Source: Gemmiger_A avium (GTDB lineage Bacteria; Bacillota; Clostridia; Oscillospirales; Ruminococcaceae). From it: 29,544 nt of DNA. Within the stretch, counting starts at the first letter, position 1, and every line of letters begins with the position of its first letter. The stretch spans positions 1 to 29,544 of the forward strand of contig DXFE01000088.1 of NCBI GenBank assembly GCA_019114585.1. Reading direction: 5' to 3'. Under the pieces are notes generated by a model. That model was not told the origin of the DNA. It searched no databases and was given only the letters and a program-made list of their open reading frames with translations. The translations under genes and the position numbers were made by a program. This document shows, piece by piece, positions 7,716-15,355 of the stretch.

Positions 7716-7746
7716 GCACCCGGAGAGCGCTTCTCCGGGTGCTTTT
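7716..7746 (+). terminator. Intrinsic terminator after tyrS
   Basis: GCACCCGGAGA (7716-7726) pairs perfectly with TCTCCGGGTGC (7732-7742), followed by TTTT. azlC starts only 18 bases later and has no clear promoter of its own, so some readthrough may supply it. Confidence 0.8.
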
Positions 7747-7763
7747 CAAAAGGGGGAAGAGGG

Positions 7764-8459
7764 ATGAAGCAGGAAGTGCGCTATGCGCTGCGCCGCACCC
7801 TGCCGGTACTCTGCGGCTATGTGTTCCTGGGCGTGGCGTTCGGGGTGCTGCTCAGCCAGGCGGGGTATGGCTGGCCCTGGGCGCTGCTGATCAGCGGGAT
7901 CGTCTACGCGGGTTCGATGCAGTTCGCGCTGGTGGGCCTGATCACCGGCGGGGCCGGGGTACTGACCACCGCGCTGATGACCCTGGCGGTCAATGGCCGC
8001 CACCTGTTTTACGGGGTCACCTTTCTGGAACGGTTCCGCGCCATGGGCAAAGCCTGCCCCTATATGGTCTTCTCCCTGACCGACGAGACCTATTCGCTGC
8101 TGTGCAGCGAGCAGACCCCGCCGGGCCTGAACCCGGACCGCACCCTGCTGCTGATCAGCGCGCTGGACCAGCTGTACTGGGTAGCCGGCTCGGTGCTGGG
8201 CGGAATACTGGGGGCCAGCCTGCCTTTTGATGCCACCGGCATCGACTTTGCCATGACCGCTTTGTTTCTGGTGATCTTTACCGAACAGTGGCTGGCCGCC
8301 CGCCGGCACCGGCCCGCCCTGATCGGGCTGGCGGCGGGGCTTGTCTGTCTGCTGGTGCTGGGGCAGGACCGGTTTATCATCCCGGCTATGCTGGTGGCGG
8401 CGGCGCTGCTGATCCCCGGCGGCCAGCCGGCGGGGGAGGAGGCACACCATGCGTCCTGA
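7764..8459 (+). CDS. azlC: AzlC-family branched-chain amino acid exporter, large subunit
   Basis: This 231-residue membrane protein has the AzlC hallmarks: an N-terminal FLGVAFGVLLSQAGYGW, then GIVYAGSMQFALVGL, the loop NGRHLFYGVTFLERFR, and SLTDETYSLL. About six to seven hydrophobic segments are visible. With AzlD it forms a two-component exporter of branched-chain amino acids (and 4-azaleucine in Bacillus subtilis). ATG 7764 has a purine-rich GGGGGAAGAGGG site. Its 3' end overlaps azlD by 11 bases, which implies coupled translation and matched stoichiometry. The substrate here is inferred from the family. Confidence 0.93.
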   Translation: MKQEVRYALRRTLPVLCGYVFLGVAFGVLLSQAGYGWPWALLISGIVYAGSMQFALVGLITGGAGVLTTALMTLAVNGRHLFYGVTFLERFRAMGKACPYMVFSLTDETYSLLCSEQTPPGLNPDRTLLLISALDQLYWVAGSVLGGILGASLPFDATGIDFAMTALFLVIFTEQWLAARRHRPALIGLAAGLVCLLVLGQDRFIIPAMLVAAALLIPGGQPAGEEAHHAS

Positions 8460-8775
8460 ACTTCATACGCTGCTGCTGATCCTGGTCTGCGCCGGGGTGA
8501 CCATTGCTCTGCGGGCGCTGCCGTTCCTGGCGCTGGGCCGGGGCGGGCAGCCTCCCGCCCTGGTGCGCCGCCTGGGCGAGCGCCTGCCGCCTGCGGTCAT
8601 GGCCATCCTGGTGGTCTACTGCTTGCGAAGCACCTCCTTTGCCGCTTTGTCCGGCTGGGTCCCGGCGCTGGCGGCGGGGGCGGCCACGGTGGCGCTGCAT
8701 GTATGGCGGCGAAACACCCTGCTCAGCATCGCCGGCGGTACGCTGCTCTATATGCTGCTGATCCGCTGTTTGTAG
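8449..8775 (+). CDS. azlD: AzlD-family branched-chain amino acid exporter, small subunit
   Basis: This 108-residue protein has about four membrane segments and the typical AzlD stretches RALPFLALGR (about 19-28) and LGERLPPAVMAILVVYCLRS (about 42-61). It is the small partner of AzlC in the amino acid efflux pair. The start ATG at 8449 lies inside the 3' end of azlC, with GGGGGAGGAGG upstream, so translation is coupled. Confidence 0.93.
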   Translation: MRPELHTLLLILVCAGVTIALRALPFLALGRGGQPPALVRRLGERLPPAVMAILVVYCLRSTSFAALSGWVPALAAGAATVALHVWRRNTLLSIAGGTLLYMLLIRCL

Positions 8776-8787
8776 TTTTCTGTAAAA

Positions 8788-8823
8788 AAAGCGCGGCAAG
8801 GGTCTTGCATCCGGCCGCGCTTT
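8788..8823 (+). terminator. Probable terminator after azlCD
   Basis: AAAGCGCGGC (8788-8797) pairs with GCCGCGCTTT (8814-8823) around a 16-base loop. The T run is short (three T). The -35 of the next promoter lies inside the loop, so the end of one unit and the start of the next share sequence. Confidence 0.6.
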
Positions 8824-8833
8824 CTGGTATGAT
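8805..8833 (+). promoter_or_regulatory. Sigma-A promoter of the uraA leader
   Basis: TTGCAT (8805-8810), a 17-base spacer and TATGAT (8828-8833), with an extended -10 TG at 8825-8826. The transcript should start near 8840 and carry a leader of about 205 bases before uraA. Confidence 0.8.
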
Positions 8834-8865
8834 GGTTAAAATTTGAGCGGAAGGGGGCGCGCGCC

Positions 8866-8943
8866 ATGCAGAAAAAATCCGGGATGCGCCTGTTCCGTTT
8901 TTTGGCCGCCCGGGGCGGCTTTCTTTCCGTTTTCCTTATTTAG
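8866..8943 (+). CDS. Putative 25-residue leader peptide of the uraA attenuator
   Basis: ATG 8866 follows GGAAGGGGG (8849-8857) at 8 bases and opens a 25-codon frame ending at TAG 8941-8943. The peptide (MQKKSGMRLFRF at its start, GGFLSVFLI at its end) resembles no protein I know and ends hydrophobic. Its last third is encoded by a very T-rich stretch that follows a small GC hairpin, and its stop lies nine bases before a transcription terminator. That arrangement suggests translation itself is the function. The evidence for expression is only the ribosome site, the promoter and the placement. Confidence 0.5.
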   Translation: MQKKSGMRLFRFLAARGGFLSVFLI

Positions 8944-8984
8944 TCAGCATACGGCATCGCCTCTTTCGGGGCGGTGCCTTTTTT
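8904..8984 (+). promoter_or_regulatory. Putative pyrimidine attenuator of uraA: pause hairpin, U-rich tract and terminator
   Basis: GCCGCC (8905-8910) pairs with GGCGGC (8914-8919) to form a compact hairpin. After it comes a 24-base tract (8920-8943) with 15 T, then an 11-bp terminator stem (8953-8963 with 8968-8978) and TTTTTT (8979-8984). The order promoter, leader ORF, U-rich pause region, terminator and pyrimidine transporter resembles the UTP-sensitive attenuator of enteric pyrBI. I see no PyrR-type binding loop or purine riboswitch core. The mechanism is an inference. Confidence 0.55.
8953..8984 (+). terminator. Intrinsic terminator in the uraA leader
   Basis: GGCATCGCCTC (8953-8963) pairs with 8968-8978 (with a few G-T pairs) around TTTC, followed by six T. 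It lies between the promoter and uraA, so it must be at least partly bypassed. Confidence 0.8.
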
Positions 8985-9044
8985 ATGGCGTACCTGCCTT
9001 TGGGGCAGCTGCGATAGAGATGTGAAGAGGAGAGGAGAACTTCC

Positions 9045-10385
9045 ATGCAGAAACAAAATGAGATGACCGCCATTTACAATGTGCGGGAACTGGGCGCGGG
9101 CAAAACGCTGGTGCTGGGTGCGCAGCACACCTTCGCCATGTTCGGCGCCACCGTGCTGGTGCCGCTGCTCACCGGCCTGAACGTTTCCACCACCCTGCTG
9201 TGTGCGGGTCTGGGCACGCTGCTGTTCCACTTTATCACCGGCGGCAAGGTGCCCGCGTTCCTGGGCTCGTCCTTTGCGTTCCTGGGCGGCTTCGGCATTG
9301 TGGCCCCCATGCTGGCGGATGAAAGCGGCAACCTGACCGTTCCCAACACCGAGATGCTTCCCTACGCCTGCGGCGGCGTGGTGGCGGCCGGTCTGCTGTA
9401 TCTGGTCATGAGCGGCCTGATTACCGCTTTCGGTGTGCGCCGGATCATGCGGTTCTTCCCGCCGGTGGTCACCGGTCCCATCATCATCGCCATCGGCCTG
9501 ATCCTGGCCCCCTCCGCCATCAACAACTGCTCGTCCGACTGGGTGCTGGCCCTGATCGCCCTGGGCACCGTGGTGGTCTGCAACATCTGGGGCAAGGGCA
9601 TGGTCAAGATCCTGCCCATCCTGATCGGTGTGGTGGTCTCCTATGTGGCGGCCCTGATCATGGGTCGGGTGGACTTCGTCGCCATCGCTTCTGCCGACTG
9701 GTTCGGTATTCCCCTCAGCACCAGCGCCATGGCCAAGTTTGATATCTCCGCCATCCTGACTATCATGCCCATCGCCCTGGCCACCATGATGGAGCATATC
9801 GGCGACATCGCCGCCATCAGTGCCACCACCGGCAAGAACTACATCCGTGACCCGGGCCTGAACCGCACCCTGCTGGGCGACGGTCTGGCCACCAGCCTGG
9901 CCGGCTTCCTGGGCGGCCCCGCCAACACCACCTACGGCGAGAACACCGGCGTGCTGGCCCTGACCCGCATCTACGATCCGCTGGTCATGCGGATCGCCGC
10001 CTGCTTTGCCATCCTGATGAGCTTCTGCCCCAAGCTGGGCGCTGCCATCAACACCATCCCCGCTGCCATCGTGGGCGGCATCTCCTTCATCCTGTACGGC
10101 ATGATCTCCGCCATCGGTGTGCGCAACGTGGTGGAGAATAAGGTGGACTTCACCAACAGCCGTAACCTGATCATCGCGGCGGTGATTCTGGTCAGCGCGC
10201 TGGGCTTCAACAGCGCCTATCCCAACGGCCTGCCCCTGTACCAGAGCGCCGAGCTGACCATCAGCCTGTCCGGCCTGGCCATTGCCGCTATCCTGGGCAT
10301 CGTGATGAACGCGGTGCTGCCCGGCAACGATTATGAATTTGACAACACCGAAAAGGGTGAGCAGGGCCTGAACATGAAGGTCTGA
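9045..10385 (+). CDS. uraA: Uracil/xanthine permease (NCS2 family)
   Basis: This 446-residue nucleobase:cation symporter imports a nucleobase across the cytoplasmic membrane. The N-terminal stretch QHTFAMFGATVLVPLLTGL (about 27-45) is the family hallmark. The substrate-site motif MMEHIGDIAAI is at about 247-257 and NTTYGENTGVLALTR at about 294-308. These fit UraA-type uracil transporters better than purine ones, although xanthine cannot be excluded. About 14 hydrophobic segments are visible, which fits the family. ATG 9045 follows GGAGAGGAG. It is a single gene with its own promoter, a possible leader-peptide attenuator and a 3' terminator. Uptake of a pyrimidine base would explain pyrimidine-controlled attenuation. 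Confidence 0.94.
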   Translation: MQKQNEMTAIYNVRELGAGKTLVLGAQHTFAMFGATVLVPLLTGLNVSTTLLCAGLGTLLFHFITGGKVPAFLGSSFAFLGGFGIVAPMLADESGNLTVPNTEMLPYACGGVVAAGLLYLVMSGLITAFGVRRIMRFFPPVVTGPIIIAIGLILAPSAINNCSSDWVLALIALGTVVVCNIWGKGMVKILPILIGVVVSYVAALIMGRVDFVAIASADWFGIPLSTSAMAKFDISAILTIMPIALATMMEHIGDIAAISATTGKNYIRDPGLNRTLLGDGLATSLAGFLGGPANTTYGENTGVLALTRIYDPLVMRIAACFAILMSFCPKLGAAINTIPAAIVGGISFILYGMISAIGVRNVVENKVDFTNSRNLIIAAVILVSALGFNSAYPNGLPLYQSAELTISLSGLAIAAILGIVMNAVLPGNDYEFDNTEKGEQGLNMKV

Positions 10386-10388
10386 TCC

Positions 10389-10443
10389 TGCAAAATGTCT
10401 TCGACCCCCGCGGCAAACAACGGCCGCGGGGGTCGATTTTGCA
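10389..10443. terminator. Intrinsic terminator after uraA
   Basis: TCGACCCCCGCGGC (10401-10414) pairs perfectly with 10423-10436 around an 8-base loop and is followed by TTTT. The outer bases TGCAAAA (10389-10395) and TTTTGCA (10437-10443) can extend it past a short internal loop. Confidence 0.88.
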
Positions 10444-10463
10444 AAAAAAGGCGGCATAAACGC

Positions 10464-10492
10464 TTGTTTCCAACCGGGAATTGTACTATAAT
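10464..10492 (+). promoter_or_regulatory. Sigma-A promoter of the aminotransferase-secDF unit
   Basis: TTGTTT (10464-10469), a 17-base spacer and a perfect TATAAT (10487-10492). The predicted start near 10499 is about 80 bases before the aminotransferase. A GC-rich hairpin (ACGCCCG 10501-10507 with 10528-10534, inner CCGCG/CGCGG) sits at the very 5' end of the mRNA and has no T run. Confidence 0.75.
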
Positions 10493-10577
10493 AAGCGGGT
10501 ACGCCCGGCCGCGGGCCAAAACGCGGACGGGCGTGCGCGCATAGAGTGGGAAAAGAATCTGATTGTAGAAGGGAAAG

Positions 10578-11858
10578 ATGATCATGGCGGATTACTTTGC
10601 AATGGATCGCGCTCAGCTGGAAGCGGAACATGCCCGGCTGATGGGTGAGTACGACTGCTACAAGGCACAGGGCCTCAAGCTGGATATGTCCCGCGGCAAG
10701 CCCTGCCCCGAGCAGCTGGACCTGTCCAAGGAAATGCTGCACATGGACAACTACATCGGTGAGGACGGTGTGGACGCCCGCAACTACGGCCTGCTGGCCG
10801 GTATGCCCGAGGCCCGGCGCTTCTTTGCCGACCTGCTGGGGGTCAGCCCGGAGGAGGTCATCGTCTGCGGCAACTCTTCCCTGGCCATGATGTACTACCT
10901 GATCGACCTGGGCTGGCGCGCCGGCTTTGTGGACAGCATCCGGCCCTGGCGTTTCTTCAACAGCATCAAGTTTTTGTGCCCCACCCCGGGCTATGACCGG
11001 CATTTCCGGGTGACCGAATACTTCGGCTTCCAGATGCTGTCGGTTCCCATGCGGGAAGACGGCCCGGATATGGACATGGTGGAGCAGCTGGTCCGTGAGG
11101 ACGAAACCATCAAGGGTATCTGGTGCGTGCCGGTCTACTCCAACCCGGACGGGTATGTGTACAGCAGCGAGACGGTGGCCCGGCTGGCCCGGATGCGCAC
11201 CGCCGCCCCGGACTTCAAGATCATCTGGGACGACGCCTACTGTGTCCATCACCTGACTGACGAGCAGATCGAGATCCCCAACATTCTGGAGGCCTGCAAG
11301 CGGGCGGGCAATCCCCAGCGTCCGCTGCTGTTCTGCTCCACCAGCAAGATCACCTACCCGGGCGCGGGCGTGGCGGCGGTGGCGGCCAGCGACATCAACA
11401 TCCGGCACATCACCTCCAACATGGTGCCCATGATCATCAGCTATGACAAGATGAACCAGCTGCGCCATGTGCAGTTCCTCAAGAACCGCCAGGGCGTGCT
11501 GGAGCACATGAAGAAGCACCGTGCCATCCTGGAGCCCAAGTTCAACCTGGTCAAGCAGACCTTTGCCGAGCAGCTGTCCAGCTGCGGCAAGATCGCCCGC
11601 TGGACCGACCCCAAGGGCGGCTACTTCATCAGCCTGTACCTGCAGGAGGGCTGCGCCAAGCGCACCGTGCAGCTGTGCAAGGAAGCGGGCGTGGTGCTCA
11701 CCGGTGCGGGTGCGGCGTTCCCCTACGGCATTGACCCGAAGGACAACCACCTGCGCATCGCCCCCACCTATCCGCAGCTGGACGAGCTGCGCACCGCTTC
11801 GCAGCTGCTGTGCATCTGCGTGCGTCTGGCCACAGTGGAAAAACTGCTGGCCGAGTAA
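10578..11858 (+). CDS. PLP-dependent class I aminotransferase (probable aspartate aminotransferase)
   Basis: This 426-residue fold-type I aminotransferase shows the PLP-site residues by family position: Asn189 in VYSNPDG, the Asp218-Asp219/Tyr221 stretch IIWDDAYCVHHL, the Schiff-base lysine Lys257 in FCSTSKITYPGAG, and the substrate-carboxylate Arg in LRIAPTYP near the C-terminus. It resembles the divergent Clostridia and actinobacterial aspartate aminotransferase subgroup more than classic AspC; the exact substrate is not certain. Two starts are possible. ATG 10578 is 4 bases and ATG 10584 is 10 bases from the GAAGGG site, so two extra N-terminal residues are in doubt. It precedes secDF by 45 bases with no terminator, so they are probably cotranscribed. 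Confidence 0.9.
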   Translation: MIMADYFAMDRAQLEAEHARLMGEYDCYKAQGLKLDMSRGKPCPEQLDLSKEMLHMDNYIGEDGVDARNYGLLAGMPEARRFFADLLGVSPEEVIVCGNSSLAMMYYLIDLGWRAGFVDSIRPWRFFNSIKFLCPTPGYDRHFRVTEYFGFQMLSVPMREDGPDMDMVEQLVREDETIKGIWCVPVYSNPDGYVYSSETVARLARMRTAAPDFKIIWDDAYCVHHLTDEQIEIPNILEACKRAGNPQRPLLFCSTSKITYPGAGVAAVAASDINIRHITSNMVPMIISYDKMNQLRHVQFLKNRQGVLEHMKKHRAILEPKFNLVKQTFAEQLSSCGKIARWTDPKGGYFISLYLQEGCAKRTVQLCKEAGVVLTGAGAAFPYGIDPKDNHLRIAPTYPQLDELRTASQLLCICVRLATVEKLLAE

Positions 11859-11903
11859 TCCGGCACTTCCGGGCCGCGGGCCCGAAAATATAGGGAGGTT
11901 CCC

Positions 11904-14240
11904 ATGAAGAGAAAAGGCAAATCCTGGCATTTCTTCGCGGTAGCGGTCCTGATCCTGATCTTCGCCTGGACGGCGTTTTTCGGGGTCAGCTACCAGTACG
12001 GAGACATAGTCACCACCTACATCAAAGGCGCGCAGGACATCCGCTTCGGCATTGACATCCGGGGCGGCGTGGACGTGACCTTTATGCCGGCGAATGATCT
12101 GGATGCCACCCCCGAACAGCTGGAAGCCGCCAAGTCGGTTATCGAGCAGCGTCTGCTGGCGCTGAACATCACCGACAGCGAAATCTATCTGGACGAGGGC
12201 AACGACCGTATCATTGTCCGTTTCCCCTGGAAAGAGGGCGACACCGAGTTTGACCCGCAGGCGGCCATCGACGAGATCGGCACCACCGCGCATATGGTCT
12301 TCCGCAAGGGTGATACCGCCGACGGCGAGATCATCCTGGAAGGCAGCGAGGTGGAGTCCGCTTCCGCCGGCTACCAGCAGGTAAACAGCACTACGCCGGA
12401 GTATCTGGTGCAGCTGACCTTCAGCGATGAGGGCAAGTCGGCGTTTGCCGCTGCCACCACCGAGCTGGCCGGCACCGGTACCCCCATCAGCATCTGGCTG
12501 GATGACGAGTGCATCAGTGTAGCCAACGTGGAGACGGCCATCACCGACGGCCGTGCCGTGATCACCGGCAGCTTCACCCAGGACGAGGTCGTTACCCTGG
12601 CCCGGCAGATCAATTCCGGCGCGCTGCCCTTCGCCCTCTCGGCGGAGAGCTACAGCACCCTGAGCCCGGTTCTGGGCGCAGGCAGCCTGGATGCGATGGT
12701 GCTGGCGGGCGTGATTGCCTTTGTGCTGATCTTCCTGTTCATGACCCTGGTTTACCGCCTGCCCGGCTTCATCGCCAGCATCGCGCTGCTGGGCCAGGTT
12801 GCCGCCACCCTGGCGGCCGTGTCCGGCTACTTCGGGGTGTTCAACAGCTTCACCCTGACCCTGCCCGGCATCGCCGGTATCATCCTGGCCATCGGCATGG
12901 GCGTTGACGCCAACGTCATCACCGCCGAGCGCATCAAGGAAGAACTGCGCGCCGGCAAGACCCTGGACGGCGCGCTGAACGCCGGCTTCAGCCGCGGTCT
13001 GGCCCCCATCGTGGACGGCAACATCACCGTGATGATCGTGGCCGTGATCCTGATGGGCTCCTTCGGCCCCACCGACAGCTTCCTGGCCAAGCTGCTGAGC
13101 CCGCTGTTCTTCGCCTTCGGGCCTTCCACCGCCGGTACGGTGTACTCCTTCGGTTACACCCTGCTGGTGGGCGTGATCCTGAACTTCTTCTTCGGCATTC
13201 TGTGCAGCCGCGTCATGCTGCGGGGTATCTCCCGCATCAAGGCCCTGCGCAACCCCTGGCTGTATGGCGCTTCCAAGAAGAACGCCGAGCCCCGTACCTG
13301 GAACTTTGTGGGCCACCGCAAGATCTTCTTCTCCATCTCCGGCGCGCTGATCGCCCTGGTGCTGGTCTGCAGCGTGGTGCTGGGCGTGGATATGGACATC
13401 CAGTTCAAGGGCGGTGCCATCCTGACCTACGGCTATGAGGGCACCATCGATCTGAACAAGGTGCGTTCTGAGGCTGAGAACGTGCTGGGCAGCGGCCTGA
13501 GCATCCAGACCGGCAGCAACGCCGCTACCGGCGACAACACCGTGATCATCACCATGCCCGGTGCTTCCAACATCAGCACCGAGCAGCTGTCTCAGCTGGA
13601 CGATGCTTTGGCCGGCGCCTTTGCCGACAATAACTTCGAGCAGCTGACCGTCCGCAACGTGGATAAGGTCATTGGCAACGAGTTCCTGCAGAAGAGCCTG
13701 GTGGCCGTGGCTGCCGCCGTGGTGCTGATCCTGCTGTACATCATGGTGCGTTTCCGCAACATCGGCGGTCTGCCCGCCGGCGTGATGGCGGTCATCGCCC
13801 TGCTGATCGACCTGTGCATGGTCTACGGCGTGTTTGTGATCGGCCGTATCCCGCTGAACGCCAACTTCATTGCGGCCATGCTTACCATCCTGGGCTACTC
13901 CATCAACGACACGGTGGTCATATACGACCGTATCCGCGAGAACCGTACCCTGTATGGCAACAAGCTGGGCTTTGACGAGCTGGTCAACACCAGCATCAGC
14001 CAGAGCCTGCGCCGTTCCCTGAATACCACCATCACCACCTGCCTGGCGCTGGGTGTTGTCTGCGTGGTGTCCATCGTGTTCGGCCTGGACAGCATCTACA
14101 CCTTTGCCGTGCCTCTGATGGCCGGTATGATCTCCGGTGTGTACACTTCTCTGTGCATCACCACCTCGCTGTGGGCCTTCTGGGAGCACCGCAAATCCCG
14201 CAATCCGGGCAAAGCGGCCCCCCGCGCCAAGAAAGCCTGA
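11904..14240 (+). CDS. secDF: Fused protein translocase subunit SecDF
   Basis: This 778-residue fusion of SecD and SecF uses the proton motive force to pull exported proteins through SecYEG on the outer face of the membrane. The SecD half has an N-terminal membrane segment (8-27), the D1 motif GIDIRGGVDVTF (49-60), a large extracytoplasmic P1 region, and the D4 motif GMGVDANVITAERI (about 331-344). The SecF half starts near residue 455 (WNFVGHRKIFF) and has DIQFKGGAIL and the D6 motif GYSINDTVVIYDRI (about 663-676). About 12 membrane segments are expected. The tail is basic (KSRNPGKAAPRAKKA). ATG 11904 follows GGGAGG. Fused SecDF occurs in many Firmicutes. SecG of the same pathway lies 11 kb upstream in this window. 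Confidence 0.97.
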   Translation: MKRKGKSWHFFAVAVLILIFAWTAFFGVSYQYGDIVTTYIKGAQDIRFGIDIRGGVDVTFMPANDLDATPEQLEAAKSVIEQRLLALNITDSEIYLDEGNDRIIVRFPWKEGDTEFDPQAAIDEIGTTAHMVFRKGDTADGEIILEGSEVESASAGYQQVNSTTPEYLVQLTFSDEGKSAFAAATTELAGTGTPISIWLDDECISVANVETAITDGRAVITGSFTQDEVVTLARQINSGALPFALSAESYSTLSPVLGAGSLDAMVLAGVIAFVLIFLFMTLVYRLPGFIASIALLGQVAATLAAVSGYFGVFNSFTLTLPGIAGIILAIGMGVDANVITAERIKEELRAGKTLDGALNAGFSRGLAPIVDGNITVMIVAVILMGSFGPTDSFLAKLLSPLFFAFGPSTAGTVYSFGYTLLVGVILNFFFGILCSRVMLRGISRIKALRNPWLYGASKKNAEPRTWNFVGHRKIFFSISGALIALVLVCSVVLGVDMDIQFKGGAILTYGYEGTIDLNKVRSEAENVLGSGLSIQTGSNAATGDNTVIITMPGASNISTEQLSQLDDALAGAFADNNFEQLTVRNVDKVIGNEFLQKSLVAVAAAVVLILLYIMVRFRNIGGLPAGVMAVIALLIDLCMVYGVFVIGRIPLNANFIAAMLTILGYSINDTVVIYDRIRENRTLYGNKLGFDELVNTSISQSLRRSLNTTITTCLALGVVCVVSIVFGLDSIYTFAVPLMAGMISGVYTSLCITTSLWAFWEHRKSRNPGKAAPRAKKA

Positions 14241-14260
14241 TACCGCCAAGTAAAAAGGAT

Positions 14261-14293
14261 AAGCCGGACGATACGCCCGGCTTGTTCTTTTTT
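14261..14293 (+). terminator. Intrinsic terminator after secDF
   Basis: AAGCCGG (14261-14267) pairs with CCGGCTT (14277-14283); two more inner pairs form past an A-C mismatch. A GTTCTTTTTT tail follows. Confidence 0.8.
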
Positions 14294-14304
14294 ACCCGCC
14301 TGTA

Positions 14305-14333
14305 TGGACAAAGCAGGCCAAATCATGTACAAT
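14305..14333 (+). promoter_or_regulatory. Sigma-A promoter of nrdR
   Basis: TGGACA (14305-14310), a 17-base spacer and TACAAT (14328-14333); each differs from consensus at one position. The leader of about 75 bases contains two compact GC hairpins: 14347-14352 with 14359-14364, and 14373-14379 with 14383-14389. I see no NrdR-box palindrome, so autoregulation is not evident. Confidence 0.78.
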
Positions 14334-14412
14334 AGTACCAAACAACGCCCCGGTATTGCGGGGCCAGACCCCGCCCGGCACGGCCGGGCCCGATACGGGA
14401 GGATAACACCGG

Positions 14413-14919
14413 ATGAGATGTCCCTATTGCGGAGCGCCGGATTCCAAGGTGATCGATTCGCGCCCCACGGATGACGGCAGCAAGATCCGCCGCCGCCGCG
14501 CCTGCCTGGTCTGCGGCAAGCGGTTTACCACCCATGAAACGGTGGAAATCGTGCCCCTGATGGTTATCAAAAAAGACAATTCCCGCCAGGCGTTCGACCG
14601 GCAGAAACTGCTGATGGGCATGCTGCGCGCCTGCGAAAAGCGCCCGGTCAGCTACCAGATGCTGGAGGACGCGGTGGCCAATATCGAGCAGGAACTGCTG
14701 CGCTCCTGCGAGAAGGAGGTAACCTCCATCCAGGTGGGTACCCTGGCCATGAAGGAGCTGAAAAAGATCGACGAGGTGGCCTACGTGCGGTTTGCCTCGG
14801 TCTATCGCCAGTTCAGCGACGTGCAGAGCTTCTGGGAAGAGGTCCGCGGCCTGATGAACGGCCGGGAAGAAAAGCCCGATGAGGAGCCTGCCCCGCCCAC
14901 AGAAGAAAAAGAAACCTGA
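14413..14919 (+). CDS. nrdR: Transcriptional repressor NrdR
   Basis: This 168-residue nucleotide-responsive repressor controls ribonucleotide reductase genes. The N-terminal zinc ribbon has Cys3, Cys6, Cys31 and Cys34 (MRCPYCG...CLVCGKRFTTHE). The ATP-cone domain (about 47-137) starts with the stretch PLMVIKKDNSRQAFDRQKL, which senses ATP/dATP. The C-terminal about 20 residues are an acidic, proline-rich tail (EEKPDEEPAPPTEEKET) slightly longer than in many homologues. ATG 14413 follows GGGAGGA. It is a single-gene unit with its own promoter and a bidirectional terminator. No ribonucleotide reductase gene lies in this window. Confidence 0.98.
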   Translation: MRCPYCGAPDSKVIDSRPTDDGSKIRRRRACLVCGKRFTTHETVEIVPLMVIKKDNSRQAFDRQKLLMGMLRACEKRPVSYQMLEDAVANIEQELLRSCEKEVTSIQVGTLAMKELKKIDEVAYVRFASVYRQFSDVQSFWEEVRGLMNGREEKPDEEPAPPTEEKET

Positions 14920-14926
14920 TATAAGC

Positions 14927-14965
14927 AAAGAACCGCCCGGCCGCCAAAGGCCGGGCGGTTCTTTT
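14927..14965. terminator. Bidirectional terminator between nrdR and the DUF4363 gene
   Basis: GAACCGCCCGGCC (14930-14942) pairs perfectly with GGCCGGGCGGTTC (14949-14961). AAA on the left and TTTT on the right allow termination in both directions. Confidence 0.92.
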
Positions 14966-14967
14966 GC

Positions 14968-15336
14968 CTAAAACACCTGCCGGTACAGATGCAGTACCGC
15001 CCGCAGCTGCTCCTGTGCCCGCAGCAGTTCCAGCTTGCCGTCCGCCCAGTAATCGGCTGCCAGATAGGGCTGAATGCCTGCCAGGGCGGTGCGGGCCTGC
15101 CCCAGCTGATCCCGCCGCACGATCAGGGCCAGCCAGGGCTCGCAGCGTTTGAGATAGTCCTGCAATTCCCCCAGAAGTGCCTGTGCTTCCGCAAACTGTC
15201 CTTCATCGCCGGCGGTCAGAATTTGCTCAAATCCGGCGTCGGCCGTCTGGGCAAACCGGTCCAGAAACACGGTGCCTGCCAGTACCGCCGCCGCGATAAA
15301 CAGCAGGATCACCAGCGCCACCGAAATTCGCTGCAT
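14968..15336 (-). CDS. DUF4363-like small membrane-anchored protein
   Basis: This 122-residue protein has an N-terminal hydrophobic segment (about 5-24, VALVILLFIAAAVLAGTVFL) that should anchor it, followed by a helical soluble domain outside the membrane (repeated Leu/Ala heptad-like spacing, FEQILTAGDEGQFAEAQALL). Size, layout and position directly after a DUF421 gene match the DUF4363 family, whose function is unknown. ATG 15336 follows AAAGGAG. It lies 19 bases downstream of the DUF421 gene, so they form an operon. The family call rests on pattern and context. Confidence 0.75.
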   Translation of the reverse strand: MQRISVALVILLFIAAAVLAGTVFLDRFAQTADAGFEQILTAGDEGQFAEAQALLGELQDYLKRCEPWLALIVRRDQLGQARTALAGIQPYLAADYWADGKLELLRAQEQLRAVLHLYRQVF

Positions 15337-15355
15337 TGTCTGCGTCTCCTTTCGC

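Noticed and set aside
8834..9044. PyrR-binding loop or purine riboswitch in the uraA leader
   Set aside because: I looked for the PyrR-type GAGAGG loop and for purine-aptamer loop motifs and saw neither, which is why the leader-peptide model is preferred.
8940..14249. A 1769-codon open frame on the minus strand
   Set aside because: It runs antisense through uraA, the aminotransferase and secDF and their gaps. The product is rich in His, Gln and Gly with no domain logic, and it is explained by high GC and codon-position bias in the real genes.
14240..14412. NrdR-box operator upstream of nrdR
   Set aside because: No ACACWATATWTWGTGT-like palindrome is present; GTAC-AATA-GTAC at 14327-14338 is too short to claim.
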